Assembly: GCF_000163055.2 (NCBI RefSeq)
Contig: NC_022124.1
Span: 558,001 to 622,000, forward strand
Length of the DNA stretch: 64,000 bases
Origin: Prevotella sp. oral taxon 299 str. F0039
GTDB lineage: Bacteria > Bacteroidota > Bacteroidia > Bacteroidales > Bacteroidaceae
Reading direction: 5' to 3'
Each line of letters opens with the position of its first letter. Position 1 is the stretch's first letter. The translations under genes were made by a program, and so were the position numbers. Below the pieces are notes generated by a model. That model searched no databases. It saw nothing but the letters and a program-made list of their open reading frames with translations, and was not told the DNA's origin. Shown piece after piece: positions 1 through 8,526 of this stretch.

Positions 1-45
1 CGTGCTTCAAACACTCCAAAAGAGGTTGTAATAGTAAAGAATTAA
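1..45 (+). CDS. C-terminal end of an unidentified protein (partial)
   Basis: Frame 1 is open from the window edge and reads RASNTPKEVVIVKN before a TAA stop at 43-45. This looks like the charged tail of a protein whose body lies outside the window. Fourteen residues are too few to assign a family. A tRNA promoter follows about 50 bases later, so this gene ends its own transcription unit. Confidence 0.4.
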   Translation, partial: RASNTPKEVVIVKN

Positions 46-75
46 AGATATAATGTTAAATAATGTATATTGCTA

Positions 76-105
76 TTGCATTTTAAATTATTTGCATTAC
101 CTTTG
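76..105 (+). promoter_or_regulatory. Promoter of the tRNA-Gly/tRNA-Leu unit
   Basis: TACCTTTG at 98-105 matches the Bacteroidota -7 consensus TAnnTTTG, with a TTG at 76-78 nineteen bases upstream as the -33 element. The first tRNA begins 16 bases after the -7 box. Confidence 0.7.
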
Positions 106-120
106 CACCCAGTAATAAAA

Positions 121-193
121 GCGGAAATAGCTCAGTTGGTAGAGCACAACCTTGCCAAGGTTGGGGTCGCGAGTTCGAGTCTCGTTTTCCGCT
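121..193 (+). tRNA. tRNA-Gly(GCC)
   Basis: A complete cloverleaf can be drawn. The acceptor GCGGAAA pairs with TTTCCGC, the D arm reads GCTCAGTTGGTAGAGC, the anticodon loop is TTGCCAA with anticodon GCC, and the T loop is TTCGAGT. No CCA is encoded, and T is the discriminator. It is the first gene of a two-tRNA transcript. Confidence 0.96.
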
Positions 194-214
194 CTTTTAC
201 TTTCTAATTAGGCT

Positions 215-300
215 ACCGCAATGGTGGAATTGGTAGACACGAGGGACTTAAAATCCCTTGGCCAGTGATGGCTGTGCGGGTTCGAGTCCCGCTCGCGGTA
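215..300 (+). tRNA. tRNA-Leu(TAA)
   Basis: This is a class II tRNA with a long variable arm. The D region TGGTGGAATTGGTAGACAC is typical of bacterial tRNA-Leu, and the anticodon loop CTTAAAA gives anticodon TAA. The acceptor ACCGCAA pairs with TCGCGGT except for an A6-C67 mismatch. The 3' CCA is not encoded. It lies 21 bases after tRNA-Gly and 22 bases before the next CDS. Confidence 0.95.
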
Positions 301-322
301 CAATCCTTAAAACATTAAACCT

Positions 323-1993
323 ATGTCTAGAAATGCCATTCTAACAATTTCTGTTTCTACTTTATTCCTTTTTACATCTTGTTCTAAATTAAAAAGCTTG
401 TCAGCAGATAAGTTTACAGTAGTTCCAACACCATTAGAAGTAAAGGCAGGACAAGTAGATGCTACCATTACAACATTGTTTCCAGAAAAGTATATGAAGC
501 GCAATGTAGTGCTAACTCTTGTTCCTGAGTTGCGTTCTAGTGATGGTTCGGTTGTTAAAGGCACTTCGGCAACATTTCAAGGAGAAAAAGTTTTCGGAAA
601 TAATCCATCGGTATCTTATCGTTTAGGTGGACGTTTTACCATCAAAACTGCGTTTACATATAGTCCAGAAATGCAAAAAAGTGATCTTTATGTCACTTTC
701 AATGCATTGAAAGGAAATAAGAAGGTTAATCTAAATCCTGTAAAAATAGGTTATGGAGTGGTTGCTACTTCAGAACTATATAAAAACATCTTATTCGAAG
801 ATGGAGGCTGTTTGGCTCCCGATTCTTTTGAACGTGTAAAGAAAGAGAAGCAAGAGGCAAACATCAAATTCTTGGTAAATCAAGCTAATTTGCGTAAGAG
901 CGAATTACAAAGCAATTCTATTTACGACTTTGTTCGCATGCTCAAGAAAATCAATAGCGAGCGTGAAAGCCTTATATTAAATAATATTGAGGTGAAAGCT
1001 TATGCATCTCCAGAAGGTGGTTTCAGCTTTAATGACAAACTTGCGAATAAGCGCCAGAACACAGGAGAAGGCTATGTGAAAGATCAACTCAAGGCTAATA
1101 AGATGTCAACTGCCATCGATGCAGGTTATACCGCACAAGACTGGGAAGGCTTTCAAAAGCTTGTTCAAGTGTCAAACGTACAAGATAAAGACGTAATTTT
1201 GCGTGTTTTGTCTATGTATAAGGATCCACAAGAACGTGAACAGCAAATAAGAAACATGAGTGAAGGCTTTAGAGAGCTTGCAAATGGAATTCTTCCAGAG
1301 CTTAGAAGAGCACGACTTGTGATCAATTATGAAGTTGTTGGTCGTAGTGATGATGAGATTGCAGAGCAATATAAGAAAGATCCTGTTAACTTAAGTGCCG
1401 ATGAATTGCTTTATTATGCAACTCTTGTAGATGGTACAAAGATAGAAGACGTGTATCAAACAGCAGCTCGTTTGTATGATAAAGACTACAGAGCGTTCAA
1501 CAATCTTGCTATTCTTGAACTAAAGAAAGGCAACGAAATAAAGGCGAAGTCTTATTTAGAGCAAGCTTTAAGATTGAATAGAAAGGCGCCAGAAGCCCTT
1601 GCAAACCTTGGTTTGATAGACTTAATGCATGGTAATCTTGCGCAAGCCGAACTACAAATAGCAAATGCTTCAGGAACAAATAACACTGCTTATGCTACTG
1701 CAGCCCTTGCTTTTGCAAAAGGAAAGTATGCAGATGCCGAACGATATTTAGCCGATTCGAATACCAATTTAGCAGCTCTTGCTCAATTGATGAATAATAA
1801 CTATGTTGCAGCAGCGCAAACTTTAGATGAAGTAAAGCACAAAACAGCCTATACACACTATATTCATTCCATAGTAGCTGCACGTAGAGGCAATAAATTC
1901 TCAGCATCTTCTCACCTTGAAGAAGCATTAAAACTCAATCCATCTTTAAAGACTTATGCCGATAAAGACTTGGAATTGAAATTCATTAAGTAA
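323..1993 (+). CDS. Lipoprotein with OmpA-like region and C-terminal TPR repeats
   Basis: A 556-residue envelope lipoprotein. The signal peptide ends in LFTSC, giving a lipobox Cys at residue 20. Residues 30-150 are beta-rich. Around residues 218-245 the segment EVKAYASPEGG followed by N-x-x-LA-x-x-R resembles the OmpA-C peptidoglycan-binding fold. The last 190 residues (YNNLAILELKKGN, ALRLNRKAPEALANLGLIDL) read as tetratricopeptide repeats. I infer a periplasm-facing scaffold or assembly role that may contact the cell wall; no enzymatic motif is visible. It starts 22 bases after tRNA-Leu, and a second lipoprotein gene follows after 45 bases. A more specific family name would need a profile search. 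Confidence 0.75.
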   Translation: MSRNAILTISVSTLFLFTSCSKLKSLSADKFTVVPTPLEVKAGQVDATITTLFPEKYMKRNVVLTLVPELRSSDGSVVKGTSATFQGEKVFGNNPSVSYRLGGRFTIKTAFTYSPEMQKSDLYVTFNALKGNKKVNLNPVKIGYGVVATSELYKNILFEDGGCLAPDSFERVKKEKQEANIKFLVNQANLRKSELQSNSIYDFVRMLKKINSERESLILNNIEVKAYASPEGGFSFNDKLANKRQNTGEGYVKDQLKANKMSTAIDAGYTAQDWEGFQKLVQVSNVQDKDVILRVLSMYKDPQEREQQIRNMSEGFRELANGILPELRRARLVINYEVVGRSDDEIAEQYKKDPVNLSADELLYYATLVDGTKIEDVYQTAARLYDKDYRAFNNLAILELKKGNEIKAKSYLEQALRLNRKAPEALANLGLIDLMHGNLAQAELQIANASGTNNTAYATAALAFAKGKYADAERYLADSNTNLAALAQLMNNNYVAAAQTLDEVKHKTAYTHYIHSIVAARRGNKFSASSHLEEALKLNPSLKTYADKDLELKFIK

Positions 1994-2038
1994 GATAATG
2001 TGAATTAAAAGGGTGTTAGATTCCCTTTAATAACATAT

Positions 2039-3040
2039 ATGAAACTATTCGCTTATATAGCAACACTCACCTTGATTATGGTTTCTTGTGGTACCGATAG
2101 CCAGCATTTTAAGCTAGAGGGACGCTTGTTAAACCTCAATCAAGGTGAGTTTTATGTTTATAGTCCCGATGGAGGCATTGAAGGATTCGACACAATACGA
2201 GTAGAAGCAGGTCGTTTTGTGTATCAAACAGAGTGCGAGCATTCTGCAATCTTAATGCTTGTCTTTCCTAATTTTAGCGAGCAACCTATCTTTATGGAGC
2301 CAGGTGAGAGTGTAACACTTGATGGGGATGCATCGCATTTGAAAGAAATCACCACCAAAGGAACAAAAGATAATAAGTTGATGAATGGTGTTCGAGAGCA
2401 AATGGCATCGGCATCGCCACCAAAGCGTATTATTTATGCAAAGCAATTTATAGAAGATCATCCCGAGTCGATCGTTAGTTCATATTTGCTTTACAAGTAT
2501 TTTTTACAAACCACCACGCCCAATTACCCACTTGCAAAGCAACTTTTAGCATTGATGTTAAAAGAACAGCCCCGCAATGGCTTCTTAGTTCGTATGCAAC
2601 AGCAGATTGAAGGACTTGCCAACACAGAAAAAGGCAAGGTGTTATCCTCTTTTTCAGTCACCGATATCAAAGGAAACACCATTTCAAGTGCAGCCCTTTC
2701 AAAAGCTAATTGTGCCGTTATCAACGCTTGGGCAACATGGGATTACAACGCATATTCAACACTTAGTACTTTAAAAGAACTCAAAAATACAGCAGGAAAT
2801 AAACTCTCGATCTTAACCGTTTGTGTCGATGCATCGAAAGAAACCGTTAAGACGGCAGTAGAATCGAACGAACTTTCTTGGAATATTGTTTGCGATGAGC
2901 AACTTTTTGGCGGTAAGTTCATCCGCTCATTAAGTTTCTTTTCGCCCACAGATAATATCGTGTTACATCGTGGAAAGATTGTAGCTCGAAATTTAAATAA
3001 TGAAGAGTTAAAGAAGAAAGTAGAAGAACTCACTCGATAG
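2039..3040 (+). CDS. DUF4369-like / TlpA-like lipoprotein lacking the CXXC
   Basis: A 333-residue lipoprotein (lipobox LIMVSC, Cys17). The N-terminal 120 residues (FKLEGRLLNLNQGEFYVYSPDGG, ending with a GESVTLDGD strand) resemble the DUF4369 domain common in Bacteroidota thioredoxin-like lipoproteins. From about residue 195 a TlpA/AhpC-TSA thioredoxin fold begins. Where active members have W-C-x-x-C, this protein reads NAWATWDYNAYST, so both redox cysteines are missing. It is therefore unlikely to be a thiol oxidoreductase and may bind a ligand or partner instead. The gene lies 45 bases after the preceding lipoprotein gene and is probably co-transcribed with it. The fold call is family-based; loss of the Cys pair is seen directly. 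Confidence 0.78.
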   Translation: MKLFAYIATLTLIMVSCGTDSQHFKLEGRLLNLNQGEFYVYSPDGGIEGFDTIRVEAGRFVYQTECEHSAILMLVFPNFSEQPIFMEPGESVTLDGDASHLKEITTKGTKDNKLMNGVREQMASASPPKRIIYAKQFIEDHPESIVSSYLLYKYFLQTTTPNYPLAKQLLALMLKEQPRNGFLVRMQQQIEGLANTEKGKVLSSFSVTDIKGNTISSAALSKANCAVINAWATWDYNAYSTLSTLKELKNTAGNKLSILTVCVDASKETVKTAVESNELSWNIVCDEQLFGGKFIRSLSFFSPTDNIVLHRGKIVARNLNNEELKKKVEELTR

Positions 3041-3174
3041 GGCATAGCTCCTATACCCCTAAACGACAACCTTTATCCTAAAAGAACATCAAAAACGACC
3101 TCTTGTTCTCCTTCCTTTCCTTCATCTACACCTCTTCATAAAATACAACTAACCCCAAAACATCTATCATTTTT

Positions 3175-4728
3175 ATGCTAGTAAAAACCTATTGTGCCGC
3201 CGTTAATGGCTTAAATGTAACCACCGTAACCATAGAAGTAAGTCTAGTAAATGGTGTTCTGTATCATTTCACAGGTTTAGGTGATGAAGCAGTGCGAGAA
3301 GGTCGTGATCGAATAGCAGCCGCTTTGCAATATAATGGATACAAATTCCCCCATGCCGACATCACCGTAAACATGGCACCAGCTGATTTACGCAAAGAAG
3401 GTAGCTCGTTTGATTTACCTTTAGCTCTTGCCATTCTTGCCGCAAATGGCGACATTGTTTCCGATTTTCTATCACAATATATGTTTGTTGGCGAGCTAAG
3501 TCTCGACGGTTCGTTGCAACCCATTAAGGGAGCGTTACCCATAGCCATACGGGCTAGGGCGGAAAAGTTCAAAGGTTTGATTGTTCCTAAAGCCAATGTG
3601 AGAGAAGCCGCCGTGGTAAACAACCTTGATGTTTATGGAATGGAGAGTATAAAAGACGTAATAGACTTTCTAACACAGCGAAACACCAGCTTTCAACCCA
3701 CCATTATCGACACTCGAAAAGAGTTTTACGAACATCAATACAATTTCGATTTAGACTTTGAAGATGTGAGAGGTCAAGACAATGTAAAGCGTGCAATGGA
3801 AGTAGCAGCTGCAGGCGGGCATAACTTAATCATGATAGGTCCGCCAGGAAGTGGTAAGAGTATGATGGCGAAACGCCTGCCTTCCATTCTTCCCCCTTTG
3901 TCGCTTGCTGAGAGTTTAGAAACCACACAGATCCATAGTATAGCAGGAAAGCTGGGTAAAAACATGTCGCTTATTTCGCAACGACCTTTTCGTGCGCCCC
4001 ATCACACCATCTCACAGGTGGCACTTGTAGGCGGAGGAGCCTCTCCACAGCCTGGAGAAATATCGCTTGCGCATAATGGTTTGTTGTTTGCCGACGAGCT
4101 ACCCGAGTTCAATAAATCTACCCTTGAAGTACTTCGTCAGCCTTTAGAAGATCGAAAGATCACTATTTCTCGAGCCAAATACACCCTCGAATTTCCTTGT
4201 TCGTTTATGTTTGTGGCATCGATGAACCCCTGTCCGTGCGGTTATTATGGCGATCCAACTCATCATTGCGTGTGTATGCCAGGTCAGATAGCCCGTTATA
4301 TGAGTAAAATTAGCGGTCCACTTCTCGACCGAATAGACATTCAAGTAGAAATAATACCAGTGCCTTTCAAAGATATTTCGAAGGCAAAACCAGGCGAGAG
4401 CAGTGCCGTTATTCGAGAAAGAGTTATCAAAGCACGTGCAATACAAGAAGAAAGATATAAGGATGTGAAAGGAATTCATTGTAATGCACAGATGACCGAT
4501 CGAATGATTCATCAGTATGCCGAGCCCAATCAAGCAGGAATTGACCTACTTAAAACCGCTATGGAGCGACTAAGTTTATCGGCACGAGCCTATAACCGCA
4601 TATTAAAAGTAGCACGAACCATTGCTGATTTAGCAGGAAGTGAGCAGGTGTTAGAACAACATTTATACGAAGCTATAGGTTATCGAAACCTAGATAGAGG
4701 CGATTGGTCGGAGCGTGGAGCACGCTAG
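3175..4728 (+). CDS. comM: YifB/ComM family Mg-chelatase-like AAA ATPase
   Basis: A 517-residue ATPase of usual family length. Residues 1-170 form the Lon-protease-like ChlI domain (VNGLNVTTVTIEVSLVNG at the N terminus). The central Mg-chelatase AAA module has Walker A GPPGSGKS near residue 222 and a Walker B-like LLFADELPEF. A cysteine-rich stretch NPCPCGYYGDPTHHC follows, then a C-terminal helical domain (SARAYNRILKVARTIADL). ComM proteins form hexameric helicases that promote branch migration during natural transformation in some bacteria. Whether this organism is competent is not shown here. A 134-base gap separates it from the lipoprotein gene upstream. Confidence 0.9.
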   Translation: MLVKTYCAAVNGLNVTTVTIEVSLVNGVLYHFTGLGDEAVREGRDRIAAALQYNGYKFPHADITVNMAPADLRKEGSSFDLPLALAILAANGDIVSDFLSQYMFVGELSLDGSLQPIKGALPIAIRARAEKFKGLIVPKANVREAAVVNNLDVYGMESIKDVIDFLTQRNTSFQPTIIDTRKEFYEHQYNFDLDFEDVRGQDNVKRAMEVAAAGGHNLIMIGPPGSGKSMMAKRLPSILPPLSLAESLETTQIHSIAGKLGKNMSLISQRPFRAPHHTISQVALVGGGASPQPGEISLAHNGLLFADELPEFNKSTLEVLRQPLEDRKITISRAKYTLEFPCSFMFVASMNPCPCGYYGDPTHHCVCMPGQIARYMSKISGPLLDRIDIQVEIIPVPFKDISKAKPGESSAVIRERVIKARAIQEERYKDVKGIHCNAQMTDRMIHQYAEPNQAGIDLLKTAMERLSLSARAYNRILKVARTIADLAGSEQVLEQHLYEAIGYRNLDRGDWSERGAR

Positions 4729-4835
4729 TAGATGCACTTTCTCCTTTGATTATCCATTTCTTATCCCCAATAGATGTGGCGAATGTTTCGCATTTGCATT
4801 GTTGGGGCTTTTTTGTGCTCTTGTCATTTTAAGAT

Positions 4836-4923
4836 AAAAGCATTGACTTTAGGTTGCAAAAGCATTGAAATTACATTGCAAAAGGATAGCTATTGCGATG
4901 TAAAAGCAATGCAATTAGAATAT
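4836..4923. repeat. 22-bp dyad array A, four units
   Basis: Units begin at 4836, 4858, 4880 and 4902, exactly 22 bases apart. Cores are AAAAGCATTGACTTT, AAAAGCATTGAAATT, AAAAGGATAGCTATT and AAAAGCAATGCAATT, each followed by seven less conserved bases. Flanking 22-mers do not match the consensus AAAAGCANTGCTTTT. It lies between comM and the first susC promoter. Confidence 0.88.
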
Positions 4924-5094
4924 AGGCGAAATGAAATAAAAAGACATAGGCTTTTTTCTTATATATAATAAGGTGTAAACCGAAAACGCTCGTTATGTTT
5001 ATATATCTTAATAGCATTCTCTTTAGAATATAATTATATCTCATTTAGTTTGCATTAAAACTGTATTTTTATACTAAAAAGTAAAAATAAGAGG

Positions 5095-5126
5095 CTTATT
5101 TTTGACTTAAATCAAAGATATTTTTG
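5095..5126 (+). promoter_or_regulatory. Putative promoter of the first susC operon
   Basis: TATTTTTG at 5119-5126 fits TAnnTTTG, with CTTA at 5095-5098 twenty bases upstream as a poor -33 element. It is 205 bases before the susC ATG, predicting a leader of about 195 nt, as at the other susC genes. Confidence 0.45.
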
Positions 5127-5330
5127 TATCTTGGCTAGTCAAAGATGGAGAGAAAAGATGGTGTTTTTATATGTTTGTTTACGTTATAAACACTTATTAA
5201 CTATATTTCTTTTAAGAAATGCTTTCTAAACCATTAACTTTACAGCCAGTTTTGAGGAGCTTATCAGTTTGGGCTTCTCATAAGCTAAACTAAACATGAT
5301 TTTAATTATAAACACTTAAACTGATAAACA

Positions 5331-8300
5331 ATGAAACAAAGCAATTTAATTAGTCCACGGCGAATGTGGATGATGCTTCTATTTGCGATGATGTCTGTTG
5401 CCACCTGGGCACAAACTCATTTAGTAAAAGGTGTCGTTAAAGACACTAGTGGCGAACCTTTAATTGGTGTAACCGTTAGAGAAGTAGGCGCAAAGGCAAA
5501 TAGTATTACCGATATTGACGGTAACTATAGCATTCAATGTGCTTCGAGCGCAACATTACAGTTCGATTACATCGGCTATGAATCACAAAAAGTGGGCGTA
5601 GGGGGACGCAGTGTTGTAGACGTAACACTTCATTCTTCTGCTCAAAAACTAAACGAAGTGGTTGTTGTAGGTTTTGGTTCTCAAAAGAAAGCAAACCTTA
5701 CTGGAGCCGTTTCTACCGTGACATCTAAAGATCTTACTGCACGTCCTATTAATAATGTAAAGGACGCTTTGCAAGGTATGGTGCCTGGTATGAACTTCAC
5801 AACAGGTTCTAATGGTGGAGCTTTGAATTCAAATAAAGGCTTCAACATTCGTGGTACAGGTACTATTGGTGCAGGTTCTAACCTTACACCACTAGTGTTA
5901 ATCGACGGAATGGAGGGCGATTTGAACACTCTTAACCCACAAGATATCGAGAATATCTCTGTATTAAAAGATGCAGCTGCATCTTCTATCTATGGTTCTA
6001 GAGCTGCAGGTGGTGTTGTGTTGGTAACAACAAGAGGTGGTAAAGAAGGTAAGTTCACAGTGAACTATAACAACTCTTTACGCTTTAATAGCTTGCTAAA
6101 TGTTCCCGATATGCTCGACTCTTACACATGGGCATTATATATGAACGATGCATCTATTAACTCAGGTGCTGGTGTTTGGTTCTCAGAACAAAAGCTTGCC
6201 GAGCTTAAAGAGGCTCAAACTAATGGCTCAGTGGCTAAACTGTTCCGCAATAATGCGAATAAATGGGAAATCTGGAATGATAACGATAAATTACCTTTGG
6301 GTAATACTAACTGGATGAAAGAATTCTTTGGAACATCATTCTCACAAGAACATAACGTTAGTTTAACAGGTGGTAGCGATCGTTTGAAATACTATTTCTC
6401 TGCTAACTACCTTGGACAAGATGGTATATTGCGCTATGGTAAAGAAGCTCGTAACCGCTATAACCTCACAGCTAAAGTTGATGCAAATATTGCAAAATGG
6501 CTTAACTTCTCATATAGCACACGTTTTGCACGTGTAGATTACACTGCACCTTACACTCTTAGTGAAGGTAATGGTTTGTTCTATCACCAAGTAGTGCGTC
6601 GTTGGCCTATCATTCCTGTTAAGGATCCTAACGGACATTATATTGAAGCTACTTACATTAATCAAATGTTAAATGGTGGTGTTAACGAATCACAAGAAGA
6701 CCAATTAGCACAACAGCTTGCGTTTGTTGTTACTCCTATTAAGGATTGGAACATTCACTTAGAATTCAACTATCGTGCAAATAACAACTTCAATCATCAA
6801 GATGCACAAACAGTTTATGGCTATGATGCAGATGACAAACCTTATGTTATAGATCATGCTGTATCTAGCGTTTACGAATATGCATACAAGAGCAACTATT
6901 TCAACCCTAACTTCTATACAGATTATACTCGTGCATTTGGCGGTCATAACATGAAAGTGATGTTGGGTTATCAAAGCGAATGGTTGCACCAACGCTCATT
7001 CACAGCTAACCAAAAGAACATGATTAGCGGTATTCCTACACTTAACACAACAACAAGCGACCCAAGTGTAACTGGAGGTCCTGCTACTTGGAGTACAGCA
7101 GGTTTCTTCGGACGTCTTAACTACGACTTTAAAGGACGCTACTTGTTCGAAGCTAACTTGAGATACGATGGTAGTTCACGTTTCACTCGTGAAAAGAGAT
7201 GGAACCTATTCCCATCATTCTCATTCGGTTGGAACATCGCTCAAGAAAGCTTCTGGGCTTCAATGCAAAAGCATGTAAACACTCTAAAACTTCGTGCTTC
7301 ATGGGGACAATTGGGTAACCAAAATACAGATAACTGGTATCCATTCTACCAAACCATTCCTTATAAGACTAAGAATGGTAACTGGTTGGTTAACGGACAA
7401 AAGACAAACGTAGCTGAAGACCCAGCTCTTATCTCTGCTCTTCTAACATGGGAAAAGAACAGAACATGGGAAATTGGTTTGGATTGGGGTGCATTGAACA
7501 ACCGCTTAACAGGTTCATTCGATTACTTCCAACGTAAAACATTCGACATGGTAGGTCCTGCTCCTGAGCTTCCAGATGTATTAGGTGCTGCTGTTCCAAA
7601 GGTAAACAACCTCGATATGACATCTAAAGGTTGGGAACTTCAAGTGTCATGGCGTGATAGAATTGCAGATTTCCGCTATGGTGTTACATTGAACTTGTCA
7701 GACAACTTCGTTACAATCGATAAGTATCCTAACCCATCAAAGACAATCGGAACACACTATGCAGGTTCTCGTTTAGGCGATATTTGGGGTTATACAACTG
7801 TTGGTATTGCAAAAACTCAAGAAGAAATGGATGCTCACTTAGCTAAAGCTAACCAAAGTGCAATCGGTAGTAACTGGTCTGCTGGTGATATTATGTATGC
7901 CGACTTAGATGGCGATCGCAAAGTAAATGGTGGTGAAGGAACAGCTGATAAACCAGGTGATAAACGTATCATTGGTAACTCAACTCCACGCTATAACTTT
8001 GGTTTGAATCTCGATGCAGCTTGGAAAGGCTTCGACTTAAAGATCTTCTTCCAAGGTACTTTGAAGAGAGATTACGATGCTCAAGGTCCAATGTTCTGGG
8101 GTGCTTTAGGACAAGGAAAATGGCAAGGACTTGGATTTAAGGAACACTTAGATTACTTCCGTGCAGAAGCTAACCACCCATTAGGACAAAATCTTGATAG
8201 CTACTATCCAAGATTGTCATGGAATGGTGGACGTAATACACAAACACAAACTCGTTATTTGCAGAGTGCAGCATACTGCAGATTGAAGAATATCACATTA

Positions 8301-8513
8301 GGTTATACTCTACCTGCTGCTCTTACAAAGAGAATTGCATTGCAAAACGTTCGTGTATTCGTATCTGCAGAGAATATTCTAACCTTCACTAACTTCGTGA
8401 AGACAGCTGACCCTGAACTTGCTGGAGTTGGATTTGGATCTGATGGCAATCAAATAGGTAAAACTTATCCATTGACAAAAACATTCTCAATGGGTCTAAG
8501 TGTAACATTCTAA
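5331..8513 (+). CDS. SusC/RagA-type TonB-dependent outer-membrane transporter
   Basis: A 1060-residue outer-membrane receptor that imports oligomeric nutrients with TonB energy and a SusD lid. The signal peptide ends at ATWAQ near residue 28. A carboxypeptidase-regulatory-like beta domain follows (VKGVVKDTSGEPLIGVTV), then the family hallmark VVVGFGSQKKANLTGAV and a plug domain (LVLIDGMEGDLNTL, SIYGSRAAGGVVLVTTRGG). The rest is a 22-strand type barrel ending in LSVTF. A SusD partner starts 13 bases downstream, so the pair forms one operon. The substrate is unknown. The convergent GH110 enzyme next door hints at a glycan, but no regulator gene is adjacent. Confidence 0.95.
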   Translation: MKQSNLISPRRMWMMLLFAMMSVATWAQTHLVKGVVKDTSGEPLIGVTVREVGAKANSITDIDGNYSIQCASSATLQFDYIGYESQKVGVGGRSVVDVTLHSSAQKLNEVVVVGFGSQKKANLTGAVSTVTSKDLTARPINNVKDALQGMVPGMNFTTGSNGGALNSNKGFNIRGTGTIGAGSNLTPLVLIDGMEGDLNTLNPQDIENISVLKDAAASSIYGSRAAGGVVLVTTRGGKEGKFTVNYNNSLRFNSLLNVPDMLDSYTWALYMNDASINSGAGVWFSEQKLAELKEAQTNGSVAKLFRNNANKWEIWNDNDKLPLGNTNWMKEFFGTSFSQEHNVSLTGGSDRLKYYFSANYLGQDGILRYGKEARNRYNLTAKVDANIAKWLNFSYSTRFARVDYTAPYTLSEGNGLFYHQVVRRWPIIPVKDPNGHYIEATYINQMLNGGVNESQEDQLAQQLAFVVTPIKDWNIHLEFNYRANNNFNHQDAQTVYGYDADDKPYVIDHAVSSVYEYAYKSNYFNPNFYTDYTRAFGGHNMKVMLGYQSEWLHQRSFTANQKNMISGIPTLNTTTSDPSVTGGPATWSTAGFFGRLNYDFKGRYLFEANLRYDGSSRFTREKRWNLFPSFSFGWNIAQESFWASMQKHVNTLKLRASWGQLGNQNTDNWYPFYQTIPYKTKNGNWLVNGQKTNVAEDPALISALLTWEKNRTWEIGLDWGALNNRLTGSFDYFQRKTFDMVGPAPELPDVLGAAVPKVNNLDMTSKGWELQVSWRDRIADFRYGVTLNLSDNFVTIDKYPNPSKTIGTHYAGSRLGDIWGYTTVGIAKTQEEMDAHLAKANQSAIGSNWSAGDIMYADLDGDRKVNGGEGTADKPGDKRIIGNSTPRYNFGLNLDAAWKGFDLKIFFQGTLKRDYDAQGPMFWGALGQGKWQGLGFKEHLDYFRAEANHPLGQNLDSYYPRLSWNGGRNTQTQTRYLQSAAYCRLKNITLGYTLPAALTKRIALQNVRVFVSAENILTFTNFVKTADPELAGVGFGSDGNQIGKTYPLTKTFSMGLSVTF

Positions 8514-8526
8514 ACGATTAATTATT

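Larger units (their letters stand above)
4729..5330. other. Intergenic region between comM and susC
   Basis: A 602-base AT-rich stretch with no convincing gene. It holds a four-unit 22-bp dyad array (4836-4923), a promoter with -7 element at 5119-5126, and a leader that includes a 7-bp hairpin, AGCTTAT with ATAAGCT, at 5258-5286. Confidence 0.7.

Noticed and set aside
4774..4968. 64-codon open frame running through array A
   Set aside because: It crosses the 22-bp units, which shift frame each repeat, has no conserved features and no suitable promoter. Its peptide only reflects repeat composition.
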